NCBI GenBank assembly: GCA_013151255.1
Contig: JAADIQ010000080.1
Coordinates: forward strand, 1-38,615
DNA: 38,615 bases
Reading direction: 5' to 3'
Source: Alphaproteobacteria bacterium
GTDB lineage: Bacteria; Pseudomonadota; Alphaproteobacteria; Caulobacterales; Parvularculaceae
Shown: positions 9,622 to 18,376 of the stretch, piece by piece
How positions within the stretch are numbered: position 1 is the first letter of the stretch
Layout: each line of letters opens with the position of its first letter
Made by a program: the position numbers and the translations under genes
The notes under the pieces: generated by a model
Told to the model about the DNA's origin: nothing
The model's database searches: none
The model's input: the letters and a program-made list of their open reading frames with translations, nothing else

Positions 9622-10083
9622 ATGATCGACGTTGTCATTGAAGATGAAGACTGGCCGGCGACGGCGCGGGAAGCGCTGGCGGCGCGCTGTTACGACGCTG
9701 CGCTGGCGTTTGAGCCTGCGCTTGCCGGCGAAATTGCGCTTTTGTTGACCAACGACGCTGCGATGCGCGCCCTTAACGCCAAATATCGCGGCAAGGATGC
9801 GCCGACCAATGTTCTGGCGTTTCCTGGAGATGACGAGAAAAGCGGTGGTTTTGTCGGCGATATCGCGCTGGCGCGAGAGACTTGCGTTCGCGAGGCGAAA
9901 GACAAACACATCGCATTGCAAGATCACGCGGCGCATCTGATAATTCACGCCATGCTGCACCTCGTAGGATATGACCATCAGGGCGACGATGAAGCCGAAG
10001 CCATGGAACGGCGCGAAGCGGAAATTTTAAACCGGCTCGGCATCGCCGACCCTCATGGCGCAGCAATGGAGACAGGACGATGA
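9622..10083 (+). CDS. ybeY: Endoribonuclease YbeY (16S rRNA maturation)
   Basis: This encodes 153 residues from the ATG at 9622, 4 bp after the phoH stop; a GTG at 9610, overlapping phoH, is the alternative. The zinc motif HAMLHLVGYDH gives H109, H113 and H119. LLTNDAAMRALNAKYRGKDAPTNVLAFP precedes it, as in all YbeY proteins. YbeY is a metal-dependent RNase needed for 16S rRNA 3' end processing and 70S quality control. The usual G in HGxLHL is A here, a conservative change. Its stop overlaps the corC start as ATGA. Confidence 0.95.
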   Translation: MIDVVIEDEDWPATAREALAARCYDAALAFEPALAGEIALLLTNDAAMRALNAKYRGKDAPTNVLAFPGDDEKSGGFVGDIALARETCVREAKDKHIALQDHAAHLIIHAMLHLVGYDHQGDDEAEAMERREAEILNRLGIADPHGAAMETGR

Positions 10084-10997
10084 ACGGCGCTGCTGGGAAC
10101 GACGGCGCTGGCGACAGTTCCGCAAACGGTCTCATTGCGCGCTTGCGCGCATGGTTTGCCGCGCCGCGCCGCGACCGCGATGGTTTTGCCGCCGCCGCTG
10201 AGAATGGCGAAGCCCAGGCGCTGGAAAGCATGGCCCGCGCGCGCCGTGAGATGATTGAGCGGGTTGTCGCCTTTGACCAGAAGCAGGTGGTCGACGTCAT
10301 GGCGCCCCGCGCCGACATCTCCGCCGTTGATATTGAAACCACGCTCGATGAGCTGATCCAGGTATTTGCTGACGCCGGCCATTCGCGCCTGCCGGTCTAT
10401 CGCGGCGATCTCGATGATCCGGTTGGCATGGTGCATATCAAGGACGTCGTCGGGCGCATTGCCGACAGGCGCAAACATCGCTCCGAAAAGCCGCAACTTG
10501 AAACCGGCCCGGTGCTGCAACAAATCCACCGCGAAATTCTTTATGCGCCGCCATCAATGCGCATCACCGACCTTCTGCTTAGAATGCAGGCCTCGCATAT
10601 CCATATGGCGCTGGTGATCGACGAATATGGCGGCACGGACGGGCTGGTGACGATTGAGGATTTGGTTGAGGAAATCGTCGGCGACATCAATGACGAACAT
10701 GACGAGGAAGAAACCCCGACTGTCGCGCCCCATGGCGGCGGCGGATGGATTGTCGATGCGCGCGTTGAGCTTGAAGAGTTCGCCGAGGAAACCGGCGTTC
10801 ATCTGGAGGCGGATGATGATGAAATCGACACCGTTGGCGGCTATGTGGTCTCGCTCGCCGGCCGGGTGCCGCAGCGCGGCGAGGTCATCATCAGCGAGGA
10901 TGGCTTCGACGTTGAAGTGATTGAGGCCGATGCGCGCAAAGTTCGGCGGTTGCGCATCCGGCCGTCATCGATGAAACCGAGCGAGGCGGCGGAATAG
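10080..10997 (+). CDS. corC: CorC/HlyC family CBS-domain protein
   Basis: This encodes 305 residues. After a variable N-terminus come two CBS domains (about 60-195): VVDVMAPRADISAVD, HSRLPVYRGDLDDPVGMVHIKDV and MALVIDEYGGTDGLVTIEDLVEEIVGDI. The CorC_HlyC C-terminal domain follows (about 215-300; IDTVGGYVVSLAGRVPQRGE). There are no membrane segments, so it is the soluble CorC form rather than the DUF21-containing one. Proposed roles are in magnesium/cobalt efflux and envelope stability. It lies between ybeY and lnt, its normal neighbours. Confidence 0.92.
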   Translation: MNGAAGNDGAGDSSANGLIARLRAWFAAPRRDRDGFAAAAENGEAQALESMARARREMIERVVAFDQKQVVDVMAPRADISAVDIETTLDELIQVFADAGHSRLPVYRGDLDDPVGMVHIKDVVGRIADRRKHRSEKPQLETGPVLQQIHREILYAPPSMRITDLLLRMQASHIHMALVIDEYGGTDGLVTIEDLVEEIVGDINDEHDEEETPTVAPHGGGGWIVDARVELEEFAEETGVHLEADDDEIDTVGGYVVSLAGRVPQRGEVIISEDGFDVEVIEADARKVRRLRIRPSSMKPSEAAE

Positions 10998-11005
10998 AGC
11001 GCGTG

Positions 11006-12673
11006 ATGGTCAATTTGAGGCGCGCGCTTGGCGCTGCCGCGGCGGCGCTGGAGACGGCTGCGGCCTATCTCAAAGCCCTTGCGGGTTGGCGCCGCTTGTT
11101 GGCGGCGTTTGCCGCCGGCGTTGTCACCGCGCTGGCGCTGGCGCCGGTCTATGCGCTGCCATTGATGGCGGCGGGTTTTTCAGTGTTGATTGTGCTGATT
11201 GACGCGAGCGGTGGGGATGCCGGCGTTGCCGGCGGCGCAGCGCCTCGCCCAAGGCTTCGCGCGTTTGCCGTGGGGTGGTTTTTTGGCTTTGGTTATTTTC
11301 TCGCCGGCATCTACTGGATGGCGTTCTCGTTCTTTGTTGACGCTGATCAATTCGCCTGGATGGCGCCATTTGCGGTGTTGGGGATGCCGGCGTTTTTAGG
11401 GTTTTTTACCGGCGCGGCGACGCTTGGCGCATCGCTGGTCTGGCGCCCGGGCTGGCCGCGTATATTTGTCTTTGCAGCCCTGTGGGCGGTGTTTGAATAT
11501 CTGCGCGGGCATATTTTAACCGGCCTGCCCTGGAACCTTACCGGTCAGGCCCTGGCGGGCGCGGCCATCAGCGCTCAGAGCGCGGCATGGTATGGCGCAT
11601 ACGGATTAAGCCTGGTCGCGGTGTTCCTGGCCGCCGCGCCGGCTGCTGGCCTGTCCGGGCGAATGCGCATAAGAGACGTGTTGGCGGGCCCGTTCGTTAC
11701 GCTTGCCGGCGTCGCGCTGATTTTCGCCATTGGCGCGGTGCGGCTTGCAATGCCGGAGCCGGCGGCGGATGGCGAGACCTTCGTGCGCATCGTTCAGCCG
11801 AACATTCCCCAGCGTGAAAAAACCGACCCCAATCTGTGGGGACGGAATTTTTATAAACTGCTCAACCTGTCCAAAGCTGCGTCGCCGCCGGGTGCGCGGC
11901 TGTTCATTGTCTGGCCGGAAAATGCCGCCCCATTGCTGGATGAGGCGAGCACGGCGCTTGGCGTTTTGTCTGATGAGTTACCCAAGACGGCCGTCTTGAT
12001 CACCGGCGCGGTGCGCCGCGAGCGCGATGGCGCCGGGACGGAGCGGTACTTTAATTCCATCATGACGGTCATCGAGACGCCTGAGGGCCGGCGCGCAGTT
12101 GATTATTACGACAAGCATCATCTGGTGCCGTTCGGTGAATATCTGCCGTTCTATGGTCTATTGAAGGCGGTTGGGCTGGCGCAACTTGCGCCTTATGGCG
12201 ATGCCGGTTTTGCCGCCGGCGGCGGTCCGTCTGTTGTCAGCGCTGGCGGCCCGTCCTTCTCGCCGCTGATCTGTTACGAGGTGATTTTTCCCGGCGCGAT
12301 GTATCCGAGCGCCGAGCGCCCGCAATGGCTGGTGACCGTCACCAATGACGCCTGGTTCGGCGATACGTCGGGCCCGCGCCAGCATCTTGACCAGGCGCGG
12401 CTGCGGTCAATTGAGACCGGGCTGCCTATGGCGCGTTCGGCCAATACCGGAATTTCCGTCTTGATCGACGCCAAGGGGCGCATCCTTGCGCGGGTGAAGC
12501 TCTACCAAAGCGGCGTCATAGACGCCGCCCTGCCGCCAGCCTTGCCGCGCACCCTCTATGACCGCACCGGCGACTGGATTTTCTGGCTGATGACCGCCAT
12601 AAGCCTTGCGATTGGCGCATTTTGGGGCAAAGTGCGCGCGTTCCTGACGCATCTTGCAACCTTTGCGCGATGA
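11006..12673 (+). CDS. lnt: Apolipoprotein N-acyltransferase Lnt
   Basis: This encodes 555 residues from the ATG at 11006; a GTG at 11003 directly before it would add one residue. The N-terminal half (about 25-260) has several hydrophobic membrane segments. The C-terminal half is a periplasmic nitrilase fold with the catalytic triad visible: Glu in VWPENAAP (about 305), Lys in YDKHHLVPFGEYLP (about 370) and Cys in LICYEVIFPG (about 423). A final hydrophobic segment follows. Lnt adds the third acyl chain to lipoproteins; several lipoprotein genes in this window would be substrates. It is the last gene of the miaB operon, 8 bp after corC. Confidence 0.95.
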   Translation: MVNLRRALGAAAAALETAAAYLKALAGWRRLLAAFAAGVVTALALAPVYALPLMAAGFSVLIVLIDASGGDAGVAGGAAPRPRLRAFAVGWFFGFGYFLAGIYWMAFSFFVDADQFAWMAPFAVLGMPAFLGFFTGAATLGASLVWRPGWPRIFVFAALWAVFEYLRGHILTGLPWNLTGQALAGAAISAQSAAWYGAYGLSLVAVFLAAAPAAGLSGRMRIRDVLAGPFVTLAGVALIFAIGAVRLAMPEPAADGETFVRIVQPNIPQREKTDPNLWGRNFYKLLNLSKAASPPGARLFIVWPENAAPLLDEASTALGVLSDELPKTAVLITGAVRRERDGAGTERYFNSIMTVIETPEGRRAVDYYDKHHLVPFGEYLPFYGLLKAVGLAQLAPYGDAGFAAGGGPSVVSAGGPSFSPLICYEVIFPGAMYPSAERPQWLVTVTNDAWFGDTSGPRQHLDQARLRSIETGLPMARSANTGISVLIDAKGRILARVKLYQSGVIDAALPPALPRTLYDRTGDWIFWLMTAISLAIGAFWGKVRAFLTHLATFAR

Positions 12674-12744
12674 ACAAATCACATATATAACCCAGAGGGT
12701 TATGCGCCCATCGAGCCAGAATGGCTTTTGTAACGAGGTTAGAA

Positions 12745-13218
12745 ATGGCCAGAGCGACCAAACCCGCCAAAGCGGTGCGGAAAAAAACTGTGAAAAACAA
12801 AAAGGGCGGGCCCAATCCGATCGATATTCACGTTGGCGCCCGGGTGCGGCTGCGGCGGATGATCCTCGGGCTTAGCCAGGAAGCGCTCGGCAAATCGCTT
12901 GGGCTTACCTTTCAACAGGTTCAAAAATACGAAAAAGGCGTCAACCGCGTCGGCGCCAGCCGGTTGTTCCAGCTTTCGAACCTGCTCGATGTGCCGGTGC
13001 AGTTTTTCTATGATGATTATGACGTTAATACCGGCAGTCGCAGTTTCGGCATGGCTGAGCCGGATGTCGGCGATGCGTTCATGAAATTCGTCAATTCACC
13101 GGAAGGCGTCCAGCTATGTCGCCATTTCTCGGCCATCGATGACCCGCAGGTGAAAAAGCGGGTTCTCGACCTCGTCAAATCTATCGCCGAGACCGAAACC
13201 GCGAAAAAGAAAAAATAG
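12745..13218 (+). CDS. XRE-family helix-turn-helix regulator
   Basis: This encodes 157 residues from the ATG at 12745, which has GAGG about 7 bases upstream; an in-frame ATG at 12721 is less likely. A basic N-terminus of 25 residues precedes an HTH_3 domain (about 30-88): VGARVRLRRMILGLSQEALGKSLGLTFQQVQKYEKG. The C-terminal tail is helical and ends TAKKKK. Homologues at this position, between lnt and metK, are common in alphaproteobacteria, and some are global regulators. The target here is unknown; the metK promoter directly downstream is a reasonable guess. Confidence 0.9.
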   Translation: MARATKPAKAVRKKTVKNKKGGPNPIDIHVGARVRLRRMILGLSQEALGKSLGLTFQQVQKYEKGVNRVGASRLFQLSNLLDVPVQFFYDDYDVNTGSRSFGMAEPDVGDAFMKFVNSPEGVQLCRHFSAIDDPQVKKRVLDLVKSIAETETAKKKK

Positions 13219-13241
13219 CCCCGCACAGCGGCGTCATTCAG

Positions 13242-13271
13242 TTGGACAGCTGCAAATCTATTCGCTATATC
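13242..13271 (+). promoter_or_regulatory. Candidate metK promoter
   Basis: TTGGAC at 13242-13247 and TATATC at 13266-13271 are 18 bases apart, in the 101-bp gap before metK. A start near 13278 would place the hairpin at 13279-13300 at the very 5' end of the transcript. Confidence 0.35.
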
Positions 13272-13278
13272 GCCGGCC

Positions 13279-13300
13279 CATATAAACTTTTCTTTATATG
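13279..13300 (+). promoter_or_regulatory. Perfect hairpin in the metK leader
   Basis: CATATAAA (13279-13286) and TTTATATG (13293-13300) are perfect inverted repeats around the loop CTTTTC. An AAGGGG follows at 13303-13308 and the metK ATG at 13320. It could be a 5' stabilising stem, a protein-binding operator, or chance AT-rich promoter sequence. I see no match to the SAM riboswitch consensus sequences that I know. Confidence 0.4.
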
Positions 13301-13319
13301 ATAAGGGGTATGATCTCTC

Positions 13320-14540
13320 ATGACGCGCAAATCCTATTTATTCACCAGCGAGAGCGTTTCGGAGGGGCATCCCGACAAGGTTTGCGACCGGATATCCGAT
13401 GAAATCGTCGATCTGATCTATCGCAGCGCCGCCGAGGCGGGGATGAGCGCCTGGGATGTGCGGGTGGCTTGCGAGACTCTGACGACGACAAACCGCGTGG
13501 TGATCGCCGGCGAGGTGCGCGCCCCTGAAGGTTTAATGAACGGCGACGGCGGGGTGGCGCCGGAGGCGTTTGTCGCCGCCGCCCGGGCGGCGATAAAAGA
13601 TATCGGCTACGAGCAGGACGGGTTCCACTGGAACACCGCGCAAGTAGAAGTCCTCTTGCATGGCCAGTCTGCGGATATTGCTCAGGGCGTCGACAATGCC
13701 GCTGACTCCAATAATGAAGGCGCGGGCGATCAGGGCATCATGTTTGGTTATGCCTGCCGCGAGACGCCGGCGCTGATGCCGGCGCCGATTTATTACAGCC
13801 ACAAGATTTTGCAGGATCTGGCCGCCGCCCGTCACGCCAAGCAAGGCGACGCTGGCATGCTCGGCCCGGACGCAAAAAGCCAGGTGACGGTGCATTATGT
13901 TGACGGCAAGCCGGTCGAGATCGCCTCTATCGTCCTGTCGACACAGCATCTCGATGACACATGGGATTCAGACAAAGTCCGCGCCGTGGTTGAGCCGCAT
14001 ATTCGTCGCTCGCTAGGGGATATGCCGATTGCTGACGATTGCGCCTGGCATGTAAACCCGACCGGCAAATTCGTCATCGGCGGGCCGGACGGCGATGCTG
14101 GCCTTACCGGCCGCAAAATTATCGTTGATACTTATGGCGGCGCCGCGCCCCATGGCGGCGGCGCGTTTTCCGGCAAGGACACCACCAAAGTCGACCGTTC
14201 CGCGGCATACGCATCGCGCTATCTCGCCAAGAATATCGTCGCCGCCGATCTAGCTGAGCGCTGCACCATTCAGCTCGCCTATGCGATCGGCGTCGCCCAG
14301 CCGCTGTCGGTCTATGTTGATCTGCACGGGACCGGCCGCGTCGATGAAGAGGCGCTGGAGCGGGCGCTGCGCGAGGTGATGGATCTGTCGCCCTCCGGCA
14401 TTCGCCGGGCGCTCGATCTCAACAAACCGATTTACGCCCGCACCGCCGCCTATGGCCATTTCGGCCGCGAGCCGGACGCCGATGGCGGTTTCAGTTGGGA
14501 AAAGGTCGATCTCGTAGAGGCGCTCAAGGCTGCCGTCTGA
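13320..14540 (+). CDS. metK: S-adenosylmethionine synthase
   Basis: This encodes 406 residues starting [21 protein letters not shown]. All MetK signatures are present: [29 protein letters not shown], the glycine-rich GGGAFSGKD loop, then [11 protein letters not shown] and the C-terminal [14 protein letters not shown] segment [10 protein letters not shown]. The length fits the slightly long alphaproteobacterial form. The enzyme makes SAM from methionine and ATP in the cytoplasm. SAM is used by MiaB and TrmB, both encoded nearby. The AAGGGG ribosome site is 11 bases from the ATG. Confidence 0.97.
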   Translation: MTRKSYLFTSESVSEGHPDKVCDRISDEIVDLIYRSAAEAGMSAWDVRVACETLTTTNRVVIAGEVRAPEGLMNGDGGVAPEAFVAAARAAIKDIGYEQDGFHWNTAQVEVLLHGQSADIAQGVDNAADSNNEGAGDQGIMFGYACRETPALMPAPIYYSHKILQDLAAARHAKQGDAGMLGPDAKSQVTVHYVDGKPVEIASIVLSTQHLDDTWDSDKVRAVVEPHIRRSLGDMPIADDCAWHVNPTGKFVIGGPDGDAGLTGRKIIVDTYGGAAPHGGGAFSGKDTTKVDRSAAYASRYLAKNIVAADLAERCTIQLAYAIGVAQPLSVYVDLHGTGRVDEEALERALREVMDLSPSGIRRALDLNKPIYARTAAYGHFGREPDADGGFSWEKVDLVEALKAAV

Positions 14541-14672
14541 GGCTGAAACACCCAAATTCCGCGATATCATTAACGTGACCTATTGGTTAGGGTTGTGCTG
14601 TTGCGGAAAATTCACCATCGTTTACTATAAAAAATCTAACAACGGCGGAGAGCCGCCACAACGGGGCATAAA

Positions 14673-15002
14673 ATGGCGAAAATCGAAAACAAAGATAATT
14701 TACTGGCGTCACTGACCAAGATTTTGGCCGTGACGGCGCCGGCGGCGTTGTTGCTGGCGGCTTGTCAGCCTGAAAGCGGCGACAGTGGCGCTGCTGACGC
14801 GGCCGCAACCGAAGCGGCTGACGTTGCTGAAGATACAGCAACCGAGGCGGCAGGCGAGGCGGAAGCGGAAGCTGAGGGCGAAGCCGAAGCGCATGACGAT
14901 GGCGCAGAGGGCCATGATGGCGCTGAAGCAGAGGGCGAAGGCGAAGCTGAAGCTGAGGGTGAAGCCGAGGCTGAAGGTGAAGCGGAAGCTGCAACCGAGT
15001 AA
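14673..15002 (+). CDS. Small lipoprotein with a Glu/Ala/Gly-rich acidic tail
   Basis: This encodes 109 residues. A lipoprotein signal (about 1-30) ends in the lipobox LAAC with C31. From about residue 35 the protein is low-complexity and strongly acidic, with repeats of EAEGEAEAEGE, a His/Asp island AHDDGAEGHDG at about 73-83, and an ATE ending. There are no basic residues after the signal. I recognise no domain. The tail composition resembles eukaryotic tubulin C-terminal tails, notable because the convergent neighbour is a TTL-type ligase. It could equally be a simple acidic surface spacer. It lies 132 bp after metK and is followed by a strong terminator. Confidence 0.78.
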   Translation: MAKIENKDNLLASLTKILAVTAPAALLLAACQPESGDSGAADAAATEAADVAEDTATEAAGEAEAEAEGEAEAHDDGAEGHDGAEAEGEGEAEAEGEAEAEGEAEAATE

Positions 15003-15033
15003 TCGGCCTCAAGCCAACGCAATTGAGAATTTG

Positions 15034-15063
15034 AAAAGGCGCTCCCATGGGGCGCCTTTTTTA
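15034..15063 (+). terminator. Intrinsic terminator after the acidic lipoprotein gene
   Basis: AAAAGGCGC (15034-15042) and GCGCCTTTTTT (15052-15062) form a stem with a 9-base loop and a run of T on the plus strand. The A-run on the other side also gives CCTTTTC on the minus strand, so it may serve the convergent ligase gene too. Confidence 0.85.
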
Positions 15064-15089
15064 TTGCGCCGGTTTATTCGCCCGATGAG

Positions 15090-17459
15090 CTAACCCGACA
15101 GTTTTTCGGCGATGAGCCGCGCTGCATCGCCGGCGTCGCTATAGCGAACCTCAAACACGCGCACGGCCTGGCGCCATTCATAGAGCAGCCGGGCGCCGTC
15201 AAAACCAAGCGGCGCCTGGCCGTTGCGGCGCATCGCATTGAGCGCCTGCAAGCCATTGGGGCCATCCATTTCTGACAGCTCCGCAGTGGCTGCGGCATCG
15301 AACACAGGAATGACGACCATGCCAATTTTGTGTGCGGCGGCGCTGATATTTTCTTTACACGGAATGAAATATCCGCGTGCGGCGCGCCACTCCTGGATGC
15401 GGTCATCAAAACGGTCGCCCTCGCCGCCAACCGCTTCGGCCGCGGCTTCGTCAATCCGCCCCGGCGCGATGAGCGCTTCCGCCTCGCCCGGCGCCGGGCC
15501 GAGGACGCATGCGCCGGCGATGAATGCGTCGTTTTGGGCGGCCGCATAACTCAGCGCCAGCGCGTCCCAGCGCCCGCTTGCGTTGCTGGCGAAAACTATC
15601 GCCCCTTGCGGCGACGTGCATAGGGATGCGTTGCAACAAAGCTTATCGTCATGACCGGCGGTATGGGCATCGAGGAAGATATCGCGCAACGCATCGGCGA
15701 TTTGCGACAGGCGGAGCCCTGAGCGGACCAGTTGCGGTCCCCGGGCAATCGCGTAGCCAACCTTGCCGCGCAGGATGTCTATTTCAATGGCTGGCTCTGA
15801 CGGGCCCGCGCGCAAGGGGGCAATCAAAGTTTCCAGCCGAGGGAGAATTTCCGCCGCGCCATAACGCAGCCGCACGGGCCTTTGGTTGATGCTAAGCCAT
15901 TCCTCGCAATGCCAGTTTTCGGGGGGCCAACTTTCATCGGGCCCAGTTGGCGCCTCTGTCGGTGTTTGCGCATCGGGCGCCATAAGCAGCCCAGCCTGGG
16001 TCCAGTCGCATAGCGCATCCAAGACTTGTCGGCTGAGCGCTTCGCGTTCGGCGGCGCTGGCGCCGGTGAGGCTTGCCATCTCGTCAGCGATGGCGTCCGC
16101 CGCCGCGCCTTGCGAGGCCTTCAGCCAGATGAAGGCGCGCACTTCGTTCGGCGTCGTGAACTGGCCGGTTTGCTGCGAAAATAACGCCAGCGCAGACCCA
16201 AATTCGAACGCCTGATCGCCAGCCGGTTGCAACGCCATAGCCGGCGGCGGGTTTTTTGAAACCGCGCAGGCAAGCACGACGTCGCCATAACGCGGGGCCG
16301 GAAAGAACGCCAGAAATGCACCCGCATCCTCGCCCGGAAATATCCGTTCAAAACCGCCAGCATGCGCCAGCTCGCCCGTCGCTTCGGCGATGATCTGGTC
16401 TTTATCAGCGCCGGGGCCAAGCCGCGCCCGTTCCCGGTTCAAACCGATCAGCGCGACCATATCGGCGACCACAGCGCGTTTTGTCGCCTCTTCTTCGCGG
16501 CCGCCGCTGCCGGGCTCGGCGCAAACCTCAAGCGACGGGCTGAGATTGCATTCCAGCAGCCACGGTTTGAGTGCTGTATCGATCATGCAATCCAGCCCGA
16601 TTAGCTCATAACAGCCCGGCCCGATCGCGCCGGAAGCAGCGATGCGCGCGCGCATCTGTTCGCGCGCGGCGATGGCGGTGAGGATGGCAATGTCGCGAAC
16701 GCCGTCAAACAACGCCTCCGGGTCACCGCCCTCGCGTCGCAGCCAGGCGCGGTATGTATCGAAACTATGAAACACAACGGACGCCTCCGCGCCTTCGTTC
16801 AGCGCATTGACATCCGGGTTAGTGAGGTGGGCATAGAGGTTGTTGTAATCGCCATGGCGATACAGCTCGGAGGCGAGTTTCACAAAGCCGTCTTTGTAAA
16901 GATAAACCCGTAATGGCTCGACTGAGCTGATCAGCACATAACAGCGCAGCACATATTTATAGCCGTCATAAAGATGCGCATCGGCGAGATATTCCTGCGC
17001 CAGCCATTTGGCGTCATTGGGGAGTGTTGCCGCGTCCGCATGGACGCTAATCCCGCGCCCGCGCGACAGGCGTTTTGGTTTGGCGATCCATTTTTTGTCC
17101 GGATGGGCAAACCCCTCGCGCTGGAGGGCGTGATAGTCCTCCGGCATTAAAAAGCTGCGCGGAAAAAATCCGAACCGGGCGCGTCGCTCATCGCCCGCCA
17201 CCCGCCCTTGCGCGTCGCGCAGCGTCTCATAGAGCATCGATTTGATGGTGACGGCGCTGTTGCCGGGAATGTGGTTGATGGTCTGGTGGGGGCCCATGGT
17301 TTTGAAAATGCGCGCCGCCGGCATGCCGGTATGCCAGCACGCATCCCAGCTGTCCTTGTCGCCCGGCGCCCAGAGGTCGGGGTCGAGCGCCTCAATAAAG
17401 AACCTGTCCTGCGCCGGGGCTTTGCGCGCGCCGGTCCAATATCGCTTTTTGTCGCTCAT
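15090..17459 (-). CDS. Tubulin-tyrosine-ligase-type ATP-grasp fused to PqqD-like and HprK-like domains
   Basis: This encodes 789 residues without a signal peptide. Domain 1 (about 40-345) has the TTL/TTLL ATP-grasp motifs: [17 protein letters not shown] (123-139), [37 protein letters not shown], HLTN (211-214) and [28 protein letters not shown], including the D/E-x-N metal residues. Domain 2 (about 408-492) reads like PqqD: [21 protein letters not shown], then an acidic helix and LLDALCDW-like [13 protein letters not shown]. PqqD-like folds bind peptide substrates in RiPP maturation. Domain 3 (about 520-789) resembles HprK-related kinases, but its expected P-loop GxxGxGKS reads [10 protein letters not shown], so catalysis is doubtful. 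Known TTL enzymes ligate an amino acid to an acidic protein tail. The substrate here is unknown; the convergent acidic lipoprotein is a candidate. Confidence 0.85.
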   Translation of the reverse strand: [789 protein letters not shown]

Positions 17460-17619
17460 AGATGCTGTTGCCGCTGTCTTTTGCCCTGATCGGCGACAAT
17501 GGCATTACCGCAATTGCAGTGGCAAGCAGCTTGTGGGCCCAATCTGGGACCGGCGGCTCACATTTGCGCCAGCGACAAAACCGGTGACCCGCTTTCATTG
17601 GTTGGCTATATAGCCGCTT

Positions 17620-18306
17620 ATGAGTGAGCCCGGTTACATTCCCCAGATCTATGGCCGCCGCCAGGACAAGCCGCTGACCACGCGTCAGGCGCAGCTGATG
17701 GCGACGGTGTTGCCGCGGGTTGTCGCGCCGGACCCGGAAGCGGGGCCGATTGACCCGGGGTCAGTTTTTCCGCAGGCGGATGAATTATGGCTGGAGGTTG
17801 GCTTTGGCGGCGGCGAGCATCTCGCCTGGCAGGCGGCGCGCCACCCCAATATCGGCTTCATCGGCGCCGAACCCTTCATCAACGGCGTCGCCAAACTGAC
17901 TTCGGCGATTGACGCGGAACGGCTCGATAATATCCGCATCCATTTTGGCGATGCGCGGCCGTTGATTGAGGCGCTGCCGGATGGATGTTTGCAGCGCTTG
18001 TTTGTGCTGCATCCGGACCCATGGCCGAAAAAGCGCCACCACAAACGCCGGATGATCAGCCCGTGGTTTTTTAGCGAGGCCACGCGCCTGCTGGCGCCGG
18101 GCGGGCAGTTGCGCGTTGCTTCCGATATTGCCGATTATATCCGCTGGACGCTGATGCATGCGCAAGCAGCGCCAGCGTTTGAATGGGCGGCGACCCACCC
18201 CGCCGACTGGCGCGAGCGCCCCGCCGACTGGCCGCAAACCCGCTATGAGGCAAAGGCCCTTCGCGAAGGCCGGCGCCCAACCTATCTCATTTTTCACCGC
18301 AAATGA
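17620..18306 (+). CDS. trmB: tRNA (guanine-N7-)-methyltransferase TrmB
   Basis: This encodes 228 residues. The SAM motif I is WLEVGFGGGEHL, followed by GFIGAEPF. The family signature is FVLHPDPWPKKRHHKRR, and the C-terminus has TRYEAKALREGR, which contacts the tRNA. TrmB makes m7G46 in tRNA. The start ATG is immediately downstream of GGCTATATAG, with no clear ribosome site, so initiation may be leaderless-like; this is inference. It is divergent from the TTL fusion gene, with 160 bp between them; that gap shows no other gene. Confidence 0.95.
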   Translation: MSEPGYIPQIYGRRQDKPLTTRQAQLMATVLPRVVAPDPEAGPIDPGSVFPQADELWLEVGFGGGEHLAWQAARHPNIGFIGAEPFINGVAKLTSAIDAERLDNIRIHFGDARPLIEALPDGCLQRLFVLHPDPWPKKRHHKRRMISPWFFSEATRLLAPGGQLRVASDIADYIRWTLMHAQAAPAFEWAATHPADWRERPADWPQTRYEAKALREGRRPTYLIFHRK

Positions 18307-18376
18307 GCCCCGCTTGACCCGGTTGTGACTTGCGCATTCGCAAAAGCGGTCGCAGATAGCAGCAGGAGAATAGCAG

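Noticed and set aside
13219..13319. SAM-responsive riboswitch before metK
   Set aside because: I see no match to the SAM-II, SAM-V or SAM/SAH consensus features that I know; only a simple hairpin is present.
14765..15022. Minus-strand Ser/Ala/Pro-repeat reading frame
   Set aside because: It is the antisense reflection of the Glu/Ala codons of the acidic lipoprotein and has no start context of its own.
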